Origin: Qingshengfaniella alkalisoli
GTDB lineage: Bacteria > Pseudomonadota > Alphaproteobacteria > Rhodobacterales > Rhodobacteraceae
Length of the DNA stretch: 64,000 bases
Assembly (NCBI RefSeq): GCF_007855645.1
Contig: NZ_CP042261.1
Coordinates: forward strand, 414,501 to 478,500
Reading direction: 5' to 3'
A program made the position numbers and the translations under genes. Shown one piece after another: positions 26,490 to 36,124 of the stretch (the stretch's first letter is position 1; every line of letters starts with the position of its first letter). The notes under the pieces are model-generated. The model saw only the letters and a list, made by a program, of their open reading frames with translations, was not told the origin of the DNA and ran no database searches.

Positions 26490-29400
26490 ATGGATATCCC
26501 GACCGGTAAGGGCCTTCTGGGCTATTTCACACAGCATCGGACTGCGTCGAACCTGCTTTTGATCGTTCTCGTGATCCTCGGACTCGCGGCGGCGCCGCAG
26601 ATGCGCGCGCAGTATTTTCCTGACATCGTAACCGACGACATCAGGGTTAGCGTAGCTTGGGATGGTGCAGGGCCGGAGGATGTGGACCGCGCGCTGATCG
26701 GCCCTATGCTGCCTGTGCTGCAGGCGGTCGAGGGTGTGCAGGAAACAGAAACCCGTGCGACGGAAGGCTCGGCCCGCATCGAGTTGGAGTTTGAGCCGGG
26801 CTGGGATATGGCGCGCGCGCAGCAGGATGTGGAAACCGCGCTCGATACCGTCACCGATCTTCCCGAAGACGCAGACGCACCATCGGTCGCGCGCCGGGCA
26901 TGGCGGGACAGTGTTACCGATGTGGTCATTTCCGGGCCGGCGGGTGTAGATCAACTCGCTCGCTTCGCCGATGAGTTTGTAGCGGAGTTGTTCGATGCGG
27001 GGGTGACGCGGACAACCATTCAAGGGGTTGCGGACCCGGAGACCGAAGTTATCGTCCAGACCCGCGACATGATCCGCTACGACGTCACGATGAGCGACAT
27101 CGCGGACGCGATTGCATCGGCAGCGGAAAGCAATCCGGCGGGCGAAATCGAATCCGCAAATGCACGGCTGCGCAGCGGGGTAGCGCGCCGTTCGGCAGAC
27201 GAGATCGAGGCCATCGTTCTACGTACCTATGCGGACGGCTCGTCGTTGACGGTAGGTGATGTAGCGCAAATCAACCCGACCAGCGTGGATCGTGACCGCG
27301 CCTATTACGTTGGCGACAATCCGGCTGTCGCTATCAATGTCGCGCGTTCGGCCACCGGCGATGCCATCAAGTTGCAGCGCGCCGTGGAAGACGTCGCCGA
27401 CAAGTTTCAGCAGACGCTGCCCCCCGACGTCACCGTGGACCTGATCCGGACGCGGGCAGAACAAATTTCGGCGCGACTGAACATTCTGATCGAGAATGGC
27501 CTGCAAGGGCTGGTTCTCGTGCTCGGGCTGTTGTTCCTGTTCCTGAATGCCCGCATCGCATTCTGGGTCGCGGCGGGTATTCCGGTGTCTATGCTGACGG
27601 CCATCGCGATCATGTATGGGTTTGGCATATCCCTGAACATGATTTCGCTCTTCGGGCTGATCATAACATTGGGCATCGTCGTAGATGACGCGATCGTTGT
27701 GGGCGAGCATGCCGATTTCCGGGCAAGACGTTTGGGCGAACCGGCACCGGTGGCTGCCGAACGTGCGGCGCGGCACATGGCCTTGCCAGTGGTTTGCGCG
27801 ACCCTGACAACCGTGATCGCATTCTTTGGTCTGACCGTGATCGAGGGGGGCTTCGGTGCGATGATCAAGGACATACCTGTCACCGTGATCGCGGTGCTGC
27901 TGGCGTCCTTGGTCGAATGTTTCCTGATCCTGCCCAACCACCTGAAGCACGCGGTCGCACACACCGCCAAGGAGCACTGGTACGATTGGCCGAGCAGGCA
28001 GGTCAATCGCGGCTTCCGCTGGTTCCGCGACAATGTGTTCCGCCGGTTTATCGAACTGGTGCTTGCCATGCGTTACCCTGTCATCGCCGGTGCGATGGTG
28101 GTTCTTGCGTCGCAGGCGGCGTTGTTCATCAAGGGCGATGTGCAATGGCGGTTTTTCGATTCGCCGGAACAAGGGTCGATCTCCGGAAACTTCGCGATGG
28201 CCCCGGGTGCCACCCGTGAAGACAGCATCGCGCAGATGCGGGAGCTGCAACGCGCGGCTGAAGCGGTGGCGGCACGATATGAGGAAGAGTTTGGGCTGAA
28301 TCCGCTGACCTACATGTTGACGCAGATCGGCGGGACGTCGGGTCGCGGGCTGGCGGGTGAAGACACGAAAGAAGCGTTCCAGCTGGGCTCCGTTGCCATC
28401 GAACTGATTGACGCTGACCTGCGCCCCTACTCGTCCTTCGCTTTTGTCGAGGCGCTGCAACAGGAGGCTCGCAATCATCCATTGGCTGAAACGGTAAGCT
28501 TCCGCGGCTGGCGGTCCGGGCCGGGTGGTGATGCGCTCGATGTCAAGCTCTACGGTGCCAGCAGTGAACGGCTCAAGGACGCGGCTGAAGGGCTGAAGTC
28601 AGCGCTGGCCGGGTTCCCGGAAGTGTCGGCTTTGGAAGACAGCATGGCCTATGACAAGGAAGAGTTCATCGTCGAGCTATCCCCACAAGGCCAACTTCTG
28701 GGGTTCACGATTGACGAGGTGGGGCGAGAACTGCGCTATCGGTTGAACGGGGTCGAAGCTGTCACCTATCCGGATGGCACGCGAACGGGCCGCATACTGG
28801 TCGATCTGCCGGATGAGGAAAAGACGGCCGATTTCCTCGAACAAGCGATGCTGCGCGCACCGTCGGGGCAATACGTGCCGCTTGCCGATCTGGTAACTGT
28901 GGAGCGCGAAAGCGGCTTTTCCACAATTCGCCGGGAAAACGGGCTGCGGGTGATCACGGTGACCGGCGATATATCCGATGATGATCCGCAACGTGCGAAC
29001 GAAATCCTGACCACCATGCGTGATACGATCTTGCCACGGATCGAAAGCGAGTATCAGGTCGGCTGGCAACTGGGTGGTTTGTCGGAACAAGAACGTGACT
29101 TCCTTTCTGATGCCTCGCGCGGTTTGACGCTTTGCATGTTGGGAATATTCCTGACACTCGCGTGGATGTTTTCCAGTTGGACGCGGCCATTGGCAATTAT
29201 GGCGATTATCCCGTTCGGTTGTGTCGGTGCGATCTGGGGCCATTACGCTTGGGGCCTGCCAATGTCGATGTTCAGCATTGTCGGGCTGATAGGGATGACC
29301 GGGATAATCGTGAACGACTCGATAGTCTTGATTGCTACGGTTGATGAATATGCGAAAAATCGGCCATTACGCGCCGCCGTGCGTGATGCTGTCTGTGATC

Positions 29401-29876
29401 GCCTGCGGCCAGTGATGTTGACAACAATGACAACGGTGCTGGGCTTGGGTCCGCTGATGTACGAAAGTTCACAACAGGCGCAGTTTCTGAAACCCACCGT
29501 GGTCACTCTGGTCTATGGGCTTGCCTTCGGAATGTTGCTGGTGCTGATTGCTGTGCCCGCGATGTTGATCGTCGGGCGAGACATGGCACAAAGTCTGCGT
29601 GCGGCGCGGCGGTCGCTCGGGGCAGGTCGTCGTGCCGGACCAGCCTTTGGTGCCTCTGCCACGCTTGCTGTGCTGATAGGGCTTTGGTTTGCTGCTACGC
29701 TGGGTTCGCAATTGACGGTCGGCCAGATGCTTATCTCGACACTATTTCCCGAAGTGGCACTTGCTGGCGGGAATTCTTTCGCGTTTGCTTGGTTCGCGGC
29801 AGGTGCGACATTGCTGACGGCGGTGGTTCTGGGTGCCGGAGCGGTCTGGGTCGTGCGTGAAAACAGATCAGTCTGA
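26490..29876 (+). CDS. RND-family efflux permease
   Basis: 1128 residues, slightly longer than the usual 1030-1050, with the extra length mainly at the C-terminus, where two more hydrophobic segments follow residue 1055. The twelve-helix RND body with two large periplasmic loops is clear: TM1 at about 17-35, TM2-6 from 330, and the proton-relay Asp pair Asp399/Asp400 in GIVVDDAIVVGEH. The heavy-metal Cus/Czc motifs are absent, so it is most like the HAE group exporting hydrophobic compounds. It forms one unit with the adaptor 3 bp upstream. Its 3' end overlaps the convergent DsbD-like gene by 9 bp. Confidence 0.92.
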   Translation: MDIPTGKGLLGYFTQHRTASNLLLIVLVILGLAAAPQMRAQYFPDIVTDDIRVSVAWDGAGPEDVDRALIGPMLPVLQAVEGVQETETRATEGSARIELEFEPGWDMARAQQDVETALDTVTDLPEDADAPSVARRAWRDSVTDVVISGPAGVDQLARFADEFVAELFDAGVTRTTIQGVADPETEVIVQTRDMIRYDVTMSDIADAIASAAESNPAGEIESANARLRSGVARRSADEIEAIVLRTYADGSSLTVGDVAQINPTSVDRDRAYYVGDNPAVAINVARSATGDAIKLQRAVEDVADKFQQTLPPDVTVDLIRTRAEQISARLNILIENGLQGLVLVLGLLFLFLNARIAFWVAAGIPVSMLTAIAIMYGFGISLNMISLFGLIITLGIVVDDAIVVGEHADFRARRLGEPAPVAAERAARHMALPVVCATLTTVIAFFGLTVIEGGFGAMIKDIPVTVIAVLLASLVECFLILPNHLKHAVAHTAKEHWYDWPSRQVNRGFRWFRDNVFRRFIELVLAMRYPVIAGAMVVLASQAALFIKGDVQWRFFDSPEQGSISGNFAMAPGATREDSIAQMRELQRAAEAVAARYEEEFGLNPLTYMLTQIGGTSGRGLAGEDTKEAFQLGSVAIELIDADLRPYSSFAFVEALQQEARNHPLAETVSFRGWRSGPGGDALDVKLYGASSERLKDAAEGLKSALAGFPEVSALEDSMAYDKEEFIVELSPQGQLLGFTIDEVGRELRYRLNGVEAVTYPDGTRTGRILVDLPDEEKTADFLEQAMLRAPSGQYVPLADLVTVERESGFSTIRRENGLRVITVTGDISDDDPQRANEILTTMRDTILPRIESEYQVGWQLGGLSEQERDFLSDASRGLTLCMLGIFLTLAWMFSSWTRPLAIMAIIPFGCVGAIWGHYAWGLPMSMFSIVGLIGMTGIIVNDSIVLIATVDEYAKNRPLRAAVRDAVCDRLRPVMLTTMTTVLGLGPLMYESSQQAQFLKPTVVTLVYGLAFGMLLVLIAVPAMLIVGRDMAQSLRAARRSLGAGRRAGPAFGASATLAVLIGLWFAATLGSQLTVGQMLISTLFPEVALAGGNSFAFAWFAAGATLLTAVVLGAGAVWVVRENRSV

Positions 29877-30689
29877 ACTGCCGGTGCATCCGTAGGTTTC
29901 AATGGCTTGGCCGTCCCCCAGAACGGTAATCCGCAACTTGGATCGGTCGAGGCCGAAGGGCTTGGCGCCTGGGGGGACAAGCTCCGTTTCGACGGTAAGC
30001 GTATCGCCTGTCCGATGGTTGGTAGAATCGGATACCCAGATGTCTTTGTCGGGCATTTCGATCACACCCACCTCATTACCACCCAGCGGGGGCATCTGCA
30101 GATCTACGCGCAGCTTCAGCCCATCTCGGATCGGTTCCGCCGTGCAGGTGGTCGAACGAAGTCCATGCGCTGCACCGGGTTTTGGCATGTCTGCGAGCGC
30201 CTCACGAATTGCCTGAACCTCAGCGGGAGTTGCCTGTTCTGTGTCGAGTGTCCGCGTAAGTTTCACGTCGACGGGCACGCAGATGCTTTCGCATACGCCA
30301 AGCAATGCCTCGGCATGCACATTCACGGGGCGGGACGGGTCTACCATTGTCAGTTCAATGGGAAAGACCACTTCATGGGAGTATCCGATCGTGCGCATAT
30401 CGCGCGTTTCATACACGTTTGGCCGTGGCCATCGGATGCGTGCGGAGGCGATATTGCCCGATCCTGCCCAGGAAATTTGCGGGGGTATTCCGGCATCTCC
30501 GGGGGCCCGCCAATAGGTCTTCCACCCCGGTGCCAGCGTCAGCCGCAGCCCTGCGATCATGGTGTTAGGGTCGGATTTCCAACCCGGAATGATACTGGCA
30601 GAGGTCAGCCCGTGATCCTGGGCAGGCGCCAAGGCGGGCATGGTGATGAGGCCCAAGGTGGCCAGAATTCGGGACAAGCGCGATATCAT
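29868..30689 (-). CDS. Exported protein with DsbD N-terminal (DsbD-alpha-like) domain
   Basis: 273 residues with a signal peptide ending near APAQ. The rest matches the periplasmic DsbD N-terminal immunoglobulin-like domain: GLRLTLAPGWKTYWRAPGDAGIPP, WPRPNVYETRDMRTIGYSHEVVFP and LLGVCESICVPVDV with Cys133-xxx-Cys137, the pair that relays electrons to target thiols. No DsbD membrane domain follows, so it is a stand-alone exported form. Related proteins are linked to cytochrome c maturation, copper handling or suppressor-of-copper-sensitivity functions; which applies is unknown. It is divergent from yqgE. Confidence 0.8.
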   Translation of the reverse strand: MISRLSRILATLGLITMPALAPAQDHGLTSASIIPGWKSDPNTMIAGLRLTLAPGWKTYWRAPGDAGIPPQISWAGSGNIASARIRWPRPNVYETRDMRTIGYSHEVVFPIELTMVDPSRPVNVHAEALLGVCESICVPVDVKLTRTLDTEQATPAEVQAIREALADMPKPGAAHGLRSTTCTAEPIRDGLKLRVDLQMPPLGGNEVGVIEMPDKDIWVSDSTNHRTGDTLTVETELVPPGAKPFGLDRSKLRITVLGDGQAIETYGCTGSSD

Positions 30690-30821
30690 GCGCGCAATCT
30701 GAGTGAATCCGCCGCTGGAAGGAAGTCACATTCCAGCGACCCTGTGTGATATGTTGCGCATTCGCTTGCACTCGGCTCCGGGCTTTGATCATGTGAAGCT
30801 ATGGACCCTCAGGAAGACATC

Positions 30822-31385
30822 ATGAATCTGACCGGCAAGTTGTTGATTGCTATGCCGGGCATGGGTGATCCACGCTTTGAAAAGAGCGTGATATATATGT
30901 GCGATCACACCGGCGACGGGGCGATGGGGCTTATCGTCAACAAGCCTGCAACGGATATCGGCTTTGCTGATCTGTTGGGACAGTTAGGGATCGAGCGTGG
31001 CGACTCATGGCGAGAACCTCGGATCTATTTTGGAGGGCCGGTCGAACATGCACGCGGATTTGTTCTGCATTCTAGTGAATATCGATCTGCGCAGGGCGAA
31101 AATGCCACGCTGCGCGTGGACGATTCGTTTTCCATGACCGCGACGTTGGACATTCTCAGCGATATTGCGCAGGGGGCGGGGCCGGCTGAATGCATGCTCG
31201 CGCTGGGATATTCCGGTTGGGGTCCCGGACAGCTGGAAGCCGAGATTGGTGAAAATGGCTGGCTGATGGCCGAGGCGTCACCGGAAATCGTGTTTGCGCG
31301 AGACAACGGCCTCAAATGGAGCGCGGCGCTGAAGACGCTGGGGATCGATCCGCTTCTCTTGTCGTCGGCGGCCGGTCACGCCTGA
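30822..31385 (+). CDS. YqgE/AlgH family protein
   Basis: 187 residues from MNLTGKLLIAMPGMGD, whose start has AGGAAG five bases upstream; an in-frame ATG seven codons earlier lacks one. The family motifs are LLIAMPGMGDPRFEKSVIYM, GAMGLIVNKP, YFGGPVE and GYSGWGPGQLEAEI. Function is unresolved; AlgH is a regulator of alginate and other genes in Pseudomonas, while the fold is neutral as to mechanism. It is divergent from the DsbD-like gene and overlaps the convergent Sua5 gene by 10 bp. Confidence 0.9.
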   Translation: MNLTGKLLIAMPGMGDPRFEKSVIYMCDHTGDGAMGLIVNKPATDIGFADLLGQLGIERGDSWREPRIYFGGPVEHARGFVLHSSEYRSAQGENATLRVDDSFSMTATLDILSDIAQGAGPAECMLALGYSGWGPGQLEAEIGENGWLMAEASPEIVFARDNGLKWSAALKTLGIDPLLLSSAAGHA

Positions 31386-32326
31386 TCGTCACGCGGCGCG
31401 GCGGCGCGGCGTAGTCGGTCGTTGATCGCGCGTCCCAGACCTGTGTCGGGAACTGGGGCAACGGCTATCGGACTGCCCAACCTGTCCAGCTCGTGCATCG
31501 CCTTGAACAAATTGGCCGCTGCTTCGACCAGATCACCCTTTGCGGACAGGTTGAGATGGGCTTGCGGGCATGTGCCGAAACCAAGATATAACTCGCCGTC
31601 ATAGGCCTCATATGCGTTCAGTCGCAGGGCTGCCTTGGGCGCGTAATGCGATAGTAGCTGTCCGGGTGATTTGGGGGTTGTAGAATTCTCCACCCCCGTG
31701 GCAACCGTCCCGATCAGGTTTTCGATCACCTCCCTTGGCAGCCCGCCTTCACGAAGTAGGGCAGGCTGGCCCGTCAGGTCAAGGATGGTCGATTCGACGC
31801 CCACCATGCAGGCACCTCCGTCGATGATCGCGTCGATTTTTCCCTCCAGCCCGGCCAAGACATGCTGCGCAGTTGTGGGGCTGATCCGACCGGAGGGGTT
31901 GGCGGAGGGTGCGGCGACGGGGCCGTCAAACTCGGTCAGCAGTTTATTCGCGACCACGCCTGCAGGCACCCTCAGCGCGAGACTGTCCAAGCCAGCGGTC
32001 ACAAGCGGCGAGATCCCGGCGTTGCGCTTCAGTGGCAATACCAAGGTCAGCGGGCCTGGCCAGAAATGCTTGGCGATCTCAAGGGCAGCGGGGCTGAACT
32101 CGGCAAAGCGCCGTGCGGTCGCCAGGTCCGGGACATGCGCAATCAGCGGGTTGAAACTCGGACGGCCCTTCGCTTCGTAAATACGCGCGACAGCGGTGTC
32201 GTTGCGGGCATCGGCACCAAGGCCGTAAACCGTTTCGGTGGGCAGGGCGACGAGCCCGCCGTCACGCAGAATTTGCGCGGCGGTGGCTAGGCTGTCCGAG
32301 TCGCTGTCGAGTAGACGGGTTTCCAT
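31376..32326 (-). CDS. L-threonylcarbamoyladenylate synthase (Sua5 type)
   Basis: 316 residues. The YrdC/TsaC domain (about 1-200) has GGLVALPTETVYGLGADA, KGRPSFNPLIAHV and PVAAPSANPSGRISPT; a linker containing PKSPGQLLSHYAPKA precedes a C-terminal Sua5 domain, so this is the longer Sua5 form rather than TsaC alone. It makes threonylcarbamoyl-AMP from Thr, bicarbonate and ATP for the t6A37 tRNA modification. It is divergent from a second acyl-CoA dehydrogenase gene and convergent, with a 10-bp overlap, with yqgE. Confidence 0.95.
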   Translation of the reverse strand: METRLLDSDSDSLATAAQILRDGGLVALPTETVYGLGADARNDTAVARIYEAKGRPSFNPLIAHVPDLATARRFAEFSPAALEIAKHFWPGPLTLVLPLKRNAGISPLVTAGLDSLALRVPAGVVANKLLTEFDGPVAAPSANPSGRISPTTAQHVLAGLEGKIDAIIDGGACMVGVESTILDLTGQPALLREGGLPREVIENLIGTVATGVENSTTPKSPGQLLSHYAPKAALRLNAYEAYDGELYLGFGTCPQAHLNLSAKGDLVEAAANLFKAMHELDRLGSPIAVAPVPDTGLGRAINDRLRRAAAPRDDQA

Positions 32327-32447
32327 GTTTGCCTTGTGACGCGGCGTTTAGGTTGCGGGGCGAGTCGGGCGATATACCCTGCCACGGATCAATATGCGTC
32401 ATAGCTCCACATCATGGTGGTGCCAAGGCGCCATCAGGGAGTCGTAC

Positions 32448-34154
32448 ATGCCTTTCACCGCGCCAGTATCCGAGTTTCAGTTCCTGCTTGGGCATGTCGT
32501 CGGCTTTCCCGAACTTGCGAAGACCGACAGGTTCGCGGATGCGACAACCGACACCGTGGATGCGATTCTGACCGAGGCTGGGCGTCTAAGCGATCAGGTC
32601 ATGGCACCGCTCCAGCGCAACGGTGATCTGACGCCCGCCGTGTTGGAAAACGGTGCGGTGCGGACCTCACCGGGTTTTGCGGATGGCTATAAGGCCATTG
32701 CGGAAGGTGGTTGGGTCGGAATTTCGGCTGATCCCGAATTCGGGGGTATGGGGCTTCCCCTGACACTGGCGACCGCTGTGAATGACATGATGTCCGCTGC
32801 TTGCCTGTCGCTGCAACTGAACCCGCTTCTGAGCCAGGGCCAGATTGAGGCCTTGGAAAAGCACGGTGATGACGCGATGAAGGCGCTCTATCTGCCCAAG
32901 CTGACCTCCGGCGTGTGGACGGGCACGATGAACCTGACAGAGCCGCAGGCGGGCACTGATGTCGGTGCATTGAAAACGCGCGCAGTGGATAACGGCGACG
33001 GGACTTTCGCGATTACCGGTCAGAAGATTTTCATTTCCTGGGCCGATCACGACATGGCCGACAATGTCTGCCACATGGTGCTTGCGCGCTTGCCTGATGC
33101 TCCGGCGGGGACAAAAGGCATCAGCCTGTTCATGGTTCCCAAGCTGTTGCCGAACGACGACGGTTCACTGGGTCAGGACAATGGCATTCGGGTCGTTAGC
33201 CTTGAACATAAAATGGGTCTGCATGGCTCGCCGACTGCTGTGCTGGAATTCGACGGTGCGACGGGCTGGATGGTAGGAGCGCCTAATACCGGCATGGCGG
33301 CGATGTTCACCATGATGAACAATGCGCGTCTGGGTGTCGGTGTTCAGGGGATCGGTGCGGCGGAAGGAGCCTACCAGCATGCTCTGAGCTATGCGCTGGA
33401 ACGTCAGCAGGGGCGCACGCCTACCGGCAAGCCCGCGATCGCCGATCACGCCGATGTGCGCCGCATGCTGCTGGGTATGAAGGCTGATATATTTGCCGCG
33501 CGGTCAATCGCGTTGTCCTGTGCTGTCGCAATAGACATGGCGCAGGCAGGGCAAGGCGACGACTGGGCGGCGCGTGCGGCTTTGCTGACACCTATTGCCA
33601 AGGCGTTCGGAACGGATGTTGGCATCGAAGTGTCCAGTACCGGTGTGCAGGTACATGGTGGAATGGGCTTCATCGAGGAAACGGGGGCAACTCAGTATAG
33701 CCGTGATGTGCGAGTTACCGCCATCTATGAAGGCACGAACGGGATTCAGGCCATGGATTTGGTCGGGCGTAAACTGTCTGATGGTGGCGAGGCCGCCGAG
33801 CGCCTGATTCACGAGGTGCAGGACGACGTTGAAAAAGCCCGCACAGCGCTGCCGGATTTGGCACGCGCGGTTTGGGAAGCCGCTGAAAACCTGCGCGAGG
33901 CGACCGAATGGATGCTTACCTGCTCGGATATGAATGATCGCTTTGCCGGAGCTGTGCCCTATTTGCGCGCCTTCGCTCGGGTGCTTGGTGCGCATTTCCA
34001 CCTGAAAGCAGCGCTTGCGGCCGATGCAAAAGGCCCACGTCTTGCGGTCGCACGCTTCTATATCGAACGGCTTCTTCCCGAGCACACTGGCCTGCTGGCG
34101 CATGCGGGTGTAGGTGCGAAAGGACTTTATGCCATCGACCTGGAAGATTTGTGA
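32448..34154 (+). CDS. DmdC-type acyl-CoA dehydrogenase (second copy)
   Basis: 568 residues from the ATG at 32448 (AGGGAG upstream), close in length to the 592-residue paralogue at 3638-5416. It shares the long DmdC-type architecture: MNLTEPQAGTDVGALKTRA, FISWADHDMADNV, MFTMMNNARLGVGVQGIG, and the catalytic Glu428 in [20 protein letters not shown], with the extra C-terminal domain. It forms FAD-dependent 2-enoyl-CoA and reduces ETF. Its stop overlaps the GTG start of a metallo-beta-lactamase-fold hydrolase. The two paralogues have no shared operon structure, so each probably has its own acyl-CoA substrate. Confidence 0.87.
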   Translation: MPFTAPVSEFQFLLGHVVGFPELAKTDRFADATTDTVDAILTEAGRLSDQVMAPLQRNGDLTPAVLENGAVRTSPGFADGYKAIAEGGWVGISADPEFGGMGLPLTLATAVNDMMSAACLSLQLNPLLSQGQIEALEKHGDDAMKALYLPKLTSGVWTGTMNLTEPQAGTDVGALKTRAVDNGDGTFAITGQKIFISWADHDMADNVCHMVLARLPDAPAGTKGISLFMVPKLLPNDDGSLGQDNGIRVVSLEHKMGLHGSPTAVLEFDGATGWMVGAPNTGMAAMFTMMNNARLGVGVQGIGAAEGAYQHALSYALERQQGRTPTGKPAIADHADVRRMLLGMKADIFAARSIALSCAVAIDMAQAGQGDDWAARAALLTPIAKAFGTDVGIEVSSTGVQVHGGMGFIEETGATQYSRDVRVTAIYEGTNGIQAMDLVGRKLSDGGEAAERLIHEVQDDVEKARTALPDLARAVWEAAENLREATEWMLTCSDMNDRFAGAVPYLRAFARVLGAHFHLKAALAADAKGPRLAVARFYIERLLPEHTGLLAHAGVGAKGLYAIDLEDL

Positions 34155-35197
34155 CCGACCACGTACCGACCGACAAGATTCGTTATCCCATCGAGGAACT
34201 GCCAGCGGCAGGTGAAGCGATACAGATCGCGCCCGGCATCCTGTGGATGCGCCTGCCGCTTCCGATGGCGCTGGACCATGTGAATGTCTATGCGCTGGAG
34301 GATGAAGACGGCTGGACCATCATCGACACGGGTCTGAATACCCCGATCCTGCGCGACCTGTGGCGGGTCCTGCTGGATGGTCCGCTGTCCGCCAAGCCAG
34401 TGCGCCGGGTGCTCGTGACACATTACCACCCCGACCATGTCGGGCTTGCGGGTTGGTTTCAGTCCGAGTTGAAAGCCGAGCTTTGGATCACTCGGACAAG
34501 TTGGCTGTTCGCGCGGATGCTGCAGCTGGATGAGCAGGTGCACCCGGTATCCGAGGTTGTCGAATTCTGGCGCCGCGCGGGTATGCCGGCTCAGATGATC
34601 GAAAAGCGCCGCTCGGAACGGCCATTCAACTTCGCAGATGCAGTCGCGCCATTGCCCGTGGGCTTTCGGCGGTTGATCGAGGGAGAGTCGATCCGCCTGG
34701 CCGATCGGTGCTGGCGCATCCACATGGGTCATGGCCACGCGCCGGAACACGCGACACTTTGGAGCGAGGATGACCACTTGATCATCGGCGGGGATCAGTT
34801 CCTACCGCGTATTTCGCCGAATGTGGGTGTGTATCCAACCGAGCCCGAGGCCGATCCACTGAAGGGCTGGCTGAATAGCTGTCGTGCCTTCTCAGGTCTC
34901 GCGACCGAAGATCGATTGGTGTTGCCCGGCCACAATCGCCCATTCTACGGATTGCCCTTCCGGCTGCGCCAGTTGATCGAGAATCACACCGCCTCGCTTG
35001 ACCGGCTGGTCGAGTTTTTGCGCGCCCCCCGCGTCGTGACCGATTGCTTCGTCGTTCTTTTTCGCAGGCCTATTTCTGATGGCGAATACGGTCTGGCAAT
35101 GGGCGAGGCGCTGGCCAACCTGAACCATTTGCTGGCTCAAGGTCGCGTGACGCGCAGCTTGCGTGAGAATGGCGCATGGGTGTGGCAGGCGGTTTGA
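34151..35197 (+). CDS. Metallo-beta-lactamase-fold hydrolase
   Basis: 348 residues, starting at a GTG that overlaps the upstream stop by 4 bp. The MBL core is shown by VNVYALEDEDGWTIIDTG and the dizinc motif THYHPDHVGLAG (about residues 93-104), with later ligands in HMGHGHAPEHATLW and GDQFLPRISPN; a C-terminal helical domain contains LPGHNRPFYGLPFRLRQLIENH. This pattern is the glyoxalase-II/thioesterase-like MBL group. Being translationally coupled to an acyl-CoA dehydrogenase, hydrolysis of a CoA thioester or an acyl intermediate is plausible but inferred. Substrate unknown. Confidence 0.85.
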   Translation: MTDHVPTDKIRYPIEELPAAGEAIQIAPGILWMRLPLPMALDHVNVYALEDEDGWTIIDTGLNTPILRDLWRVLLDGPLSAKPVRRVLVTHYHPDHVGLAGWFQSELKAELWITRTSWLFARMLQLDEQVHPVSEVVEFWRRAGMPAQMIEKRRSERPFNFADAVAPLPVGFRRLIEGESIRLADRCWRIHMGHGHAPEHATLWSEDDHLIIGGDQFLPRISPNVGVYPTEPEADPLKGWLNSCRAFSGLATEDRLVLPGHNRPFYGLPFRLRQLIENHTASLDRLVEFLRAPRVVTDCFVVLFRRPISDGEYGLAMGEALANLNHLLAQGRVTRSLRENGAWVWQAV

Positions 35198-35273
35198 CGA
35201 CGCATTATCGTGTCGTGACAGGGGCAGGAAAATTCGCTAACAGACCTTCAAACGGAATTCGAGGGAAGCAGGC

Positions 35274-35408
35274 ATGGCCGACTACAAGCATGGGGAAATG
35301 AACATCGAAGCTCAGGAAAAGACCTATGAAAGCTTCGTCAAGATCGTGGCTTATAGCGCGGTCGCAATTCTGGTATTTCTTGTCTTTCTCTATCTCGTGA
35401 ACGGCTGA
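35274..35408 (+). CDS. aa3-type cytochrome c oxidase subunit IV
   Basis: A 44-residue protein, easy to miss because of its size. It reads MADYKHGEMNIEAQEKTYES and then a single membrane helix (about 23-42) ending LVNG. This is the bacterial aa3 oxidase subunit IV (COX4_pro_2) form, found in alphaproteobacteria: a short cytoplasmic head, then one helix packed against subunits I and III. GAGGGAAGCAGGC precedes the start. The catalytic cox genes are not in this window, so the subunit is encoded apart from them. It is 29 bp upstream of a lipoprotein gene. Confidence 0.87.
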   Translation: MADYKHGEMNIEAQEKTYESFVKIVAYSAVAILVFLVFLYLVNG

Positions 35409-35437
35409 TTCATCCGGTCACGAGAACCGAGGTTCCG

Positions 35438-36124
35438 ATGTTTGCATTGATCCGGGCGCGCGGTGCCCTTCTGGCTCTGGCTGCAACACTTGCGTTGTCC
35501 GCGTGTGGTGAAAGCATCTATGCGCCTGACGAGGTGGTGGAGCAGTATCGCTACAGCAGCGGCGGTCAGCCTAGCATCGCGCTCGTCACGAATATCAACA
35601 ACCGCACGAATGGCGGCGCGCATTCCGCGCTGATCATCGACGGGCCGGAGCGGGTGGTTTTCAACCCGTTCGGTACCTGGAGCCATCCCCGGTCGCCCGA
35701 ACGCAATGACGTCCATTTCGGCTTCACGCCCGATATGGAAGACTGGTTCATCGACTACCATGCACGTGAAACCTACCGCGTCGTGATTCAACGAGTGAGT
35801 GTCTCGCCTCAGACAGCGGCCATCGCGCTGGAGCGGGCCAAGGCGTACGGCGCGGTCGGGCCAGCGCGCTGCACGATTGCGACGTCAAGCGTTCTGCATG
35901 GACTGCCGGGGTTCGAAAGCTTCCCCATAGTGCTGCACCCCAGCAAGGCGATGAACAACTTCGCGCAGGTTCCGGGTGTCCAGACCAGTATTTATGTCGA
36001 TGATAGCCCCGACAACTGGTCGGATCTGAAGGGCAAATACCCGACAGGAGCGGAAATCAAGGCGGTGCCTGAGCAGCATATGGCACGGGCAATTCCGAAA
36101 TCGGAGCTGCCGCCGGAAGAGTAA
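35438..36124 (+). CDS. Conserved lipoprotein, possible papain-like (NlpC/LRAT-type) fold
   Basis: 228 residues. A lipobox (ALSAC, Cys at about residue 23) follows the signal, so the protein is lipid-anchored. The first domain segment GGAHSALIIDGPERVVFNPFG has a His at the position of the NlpC/LRAT-type catalytic His, and ARCTIATSSVLHGLPGF (about 150) offers the later Cys; this His-then-Cys order is the permuted arrangement. That reading is an inference without alignment. I do not recognise a named family. It follows the cytochrome oxidase subunit IV gene by 29 bp and ends directly against the convergent azlD gene. Confidence 0.65.
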   Translation: MFALIRARGALLALAATLALSACGESIYAPDEVVEQYRYSSGGQPSIALVTNINNRTNGGAHSALIIDGPERVVFNPFGTWSHPRSPERNDVHFGFTPDMEDWFIDYHARETYRVVIQRVSVSPQTAAIALERAKAYGAVGPARCTIATSSVLHGLPGFESFPIVLHPSKAMNNFAQVPGVQTSIYVDDSPDNWSDLKGKYPTGAEIKAVPEQHMARAIPKSELPPEE

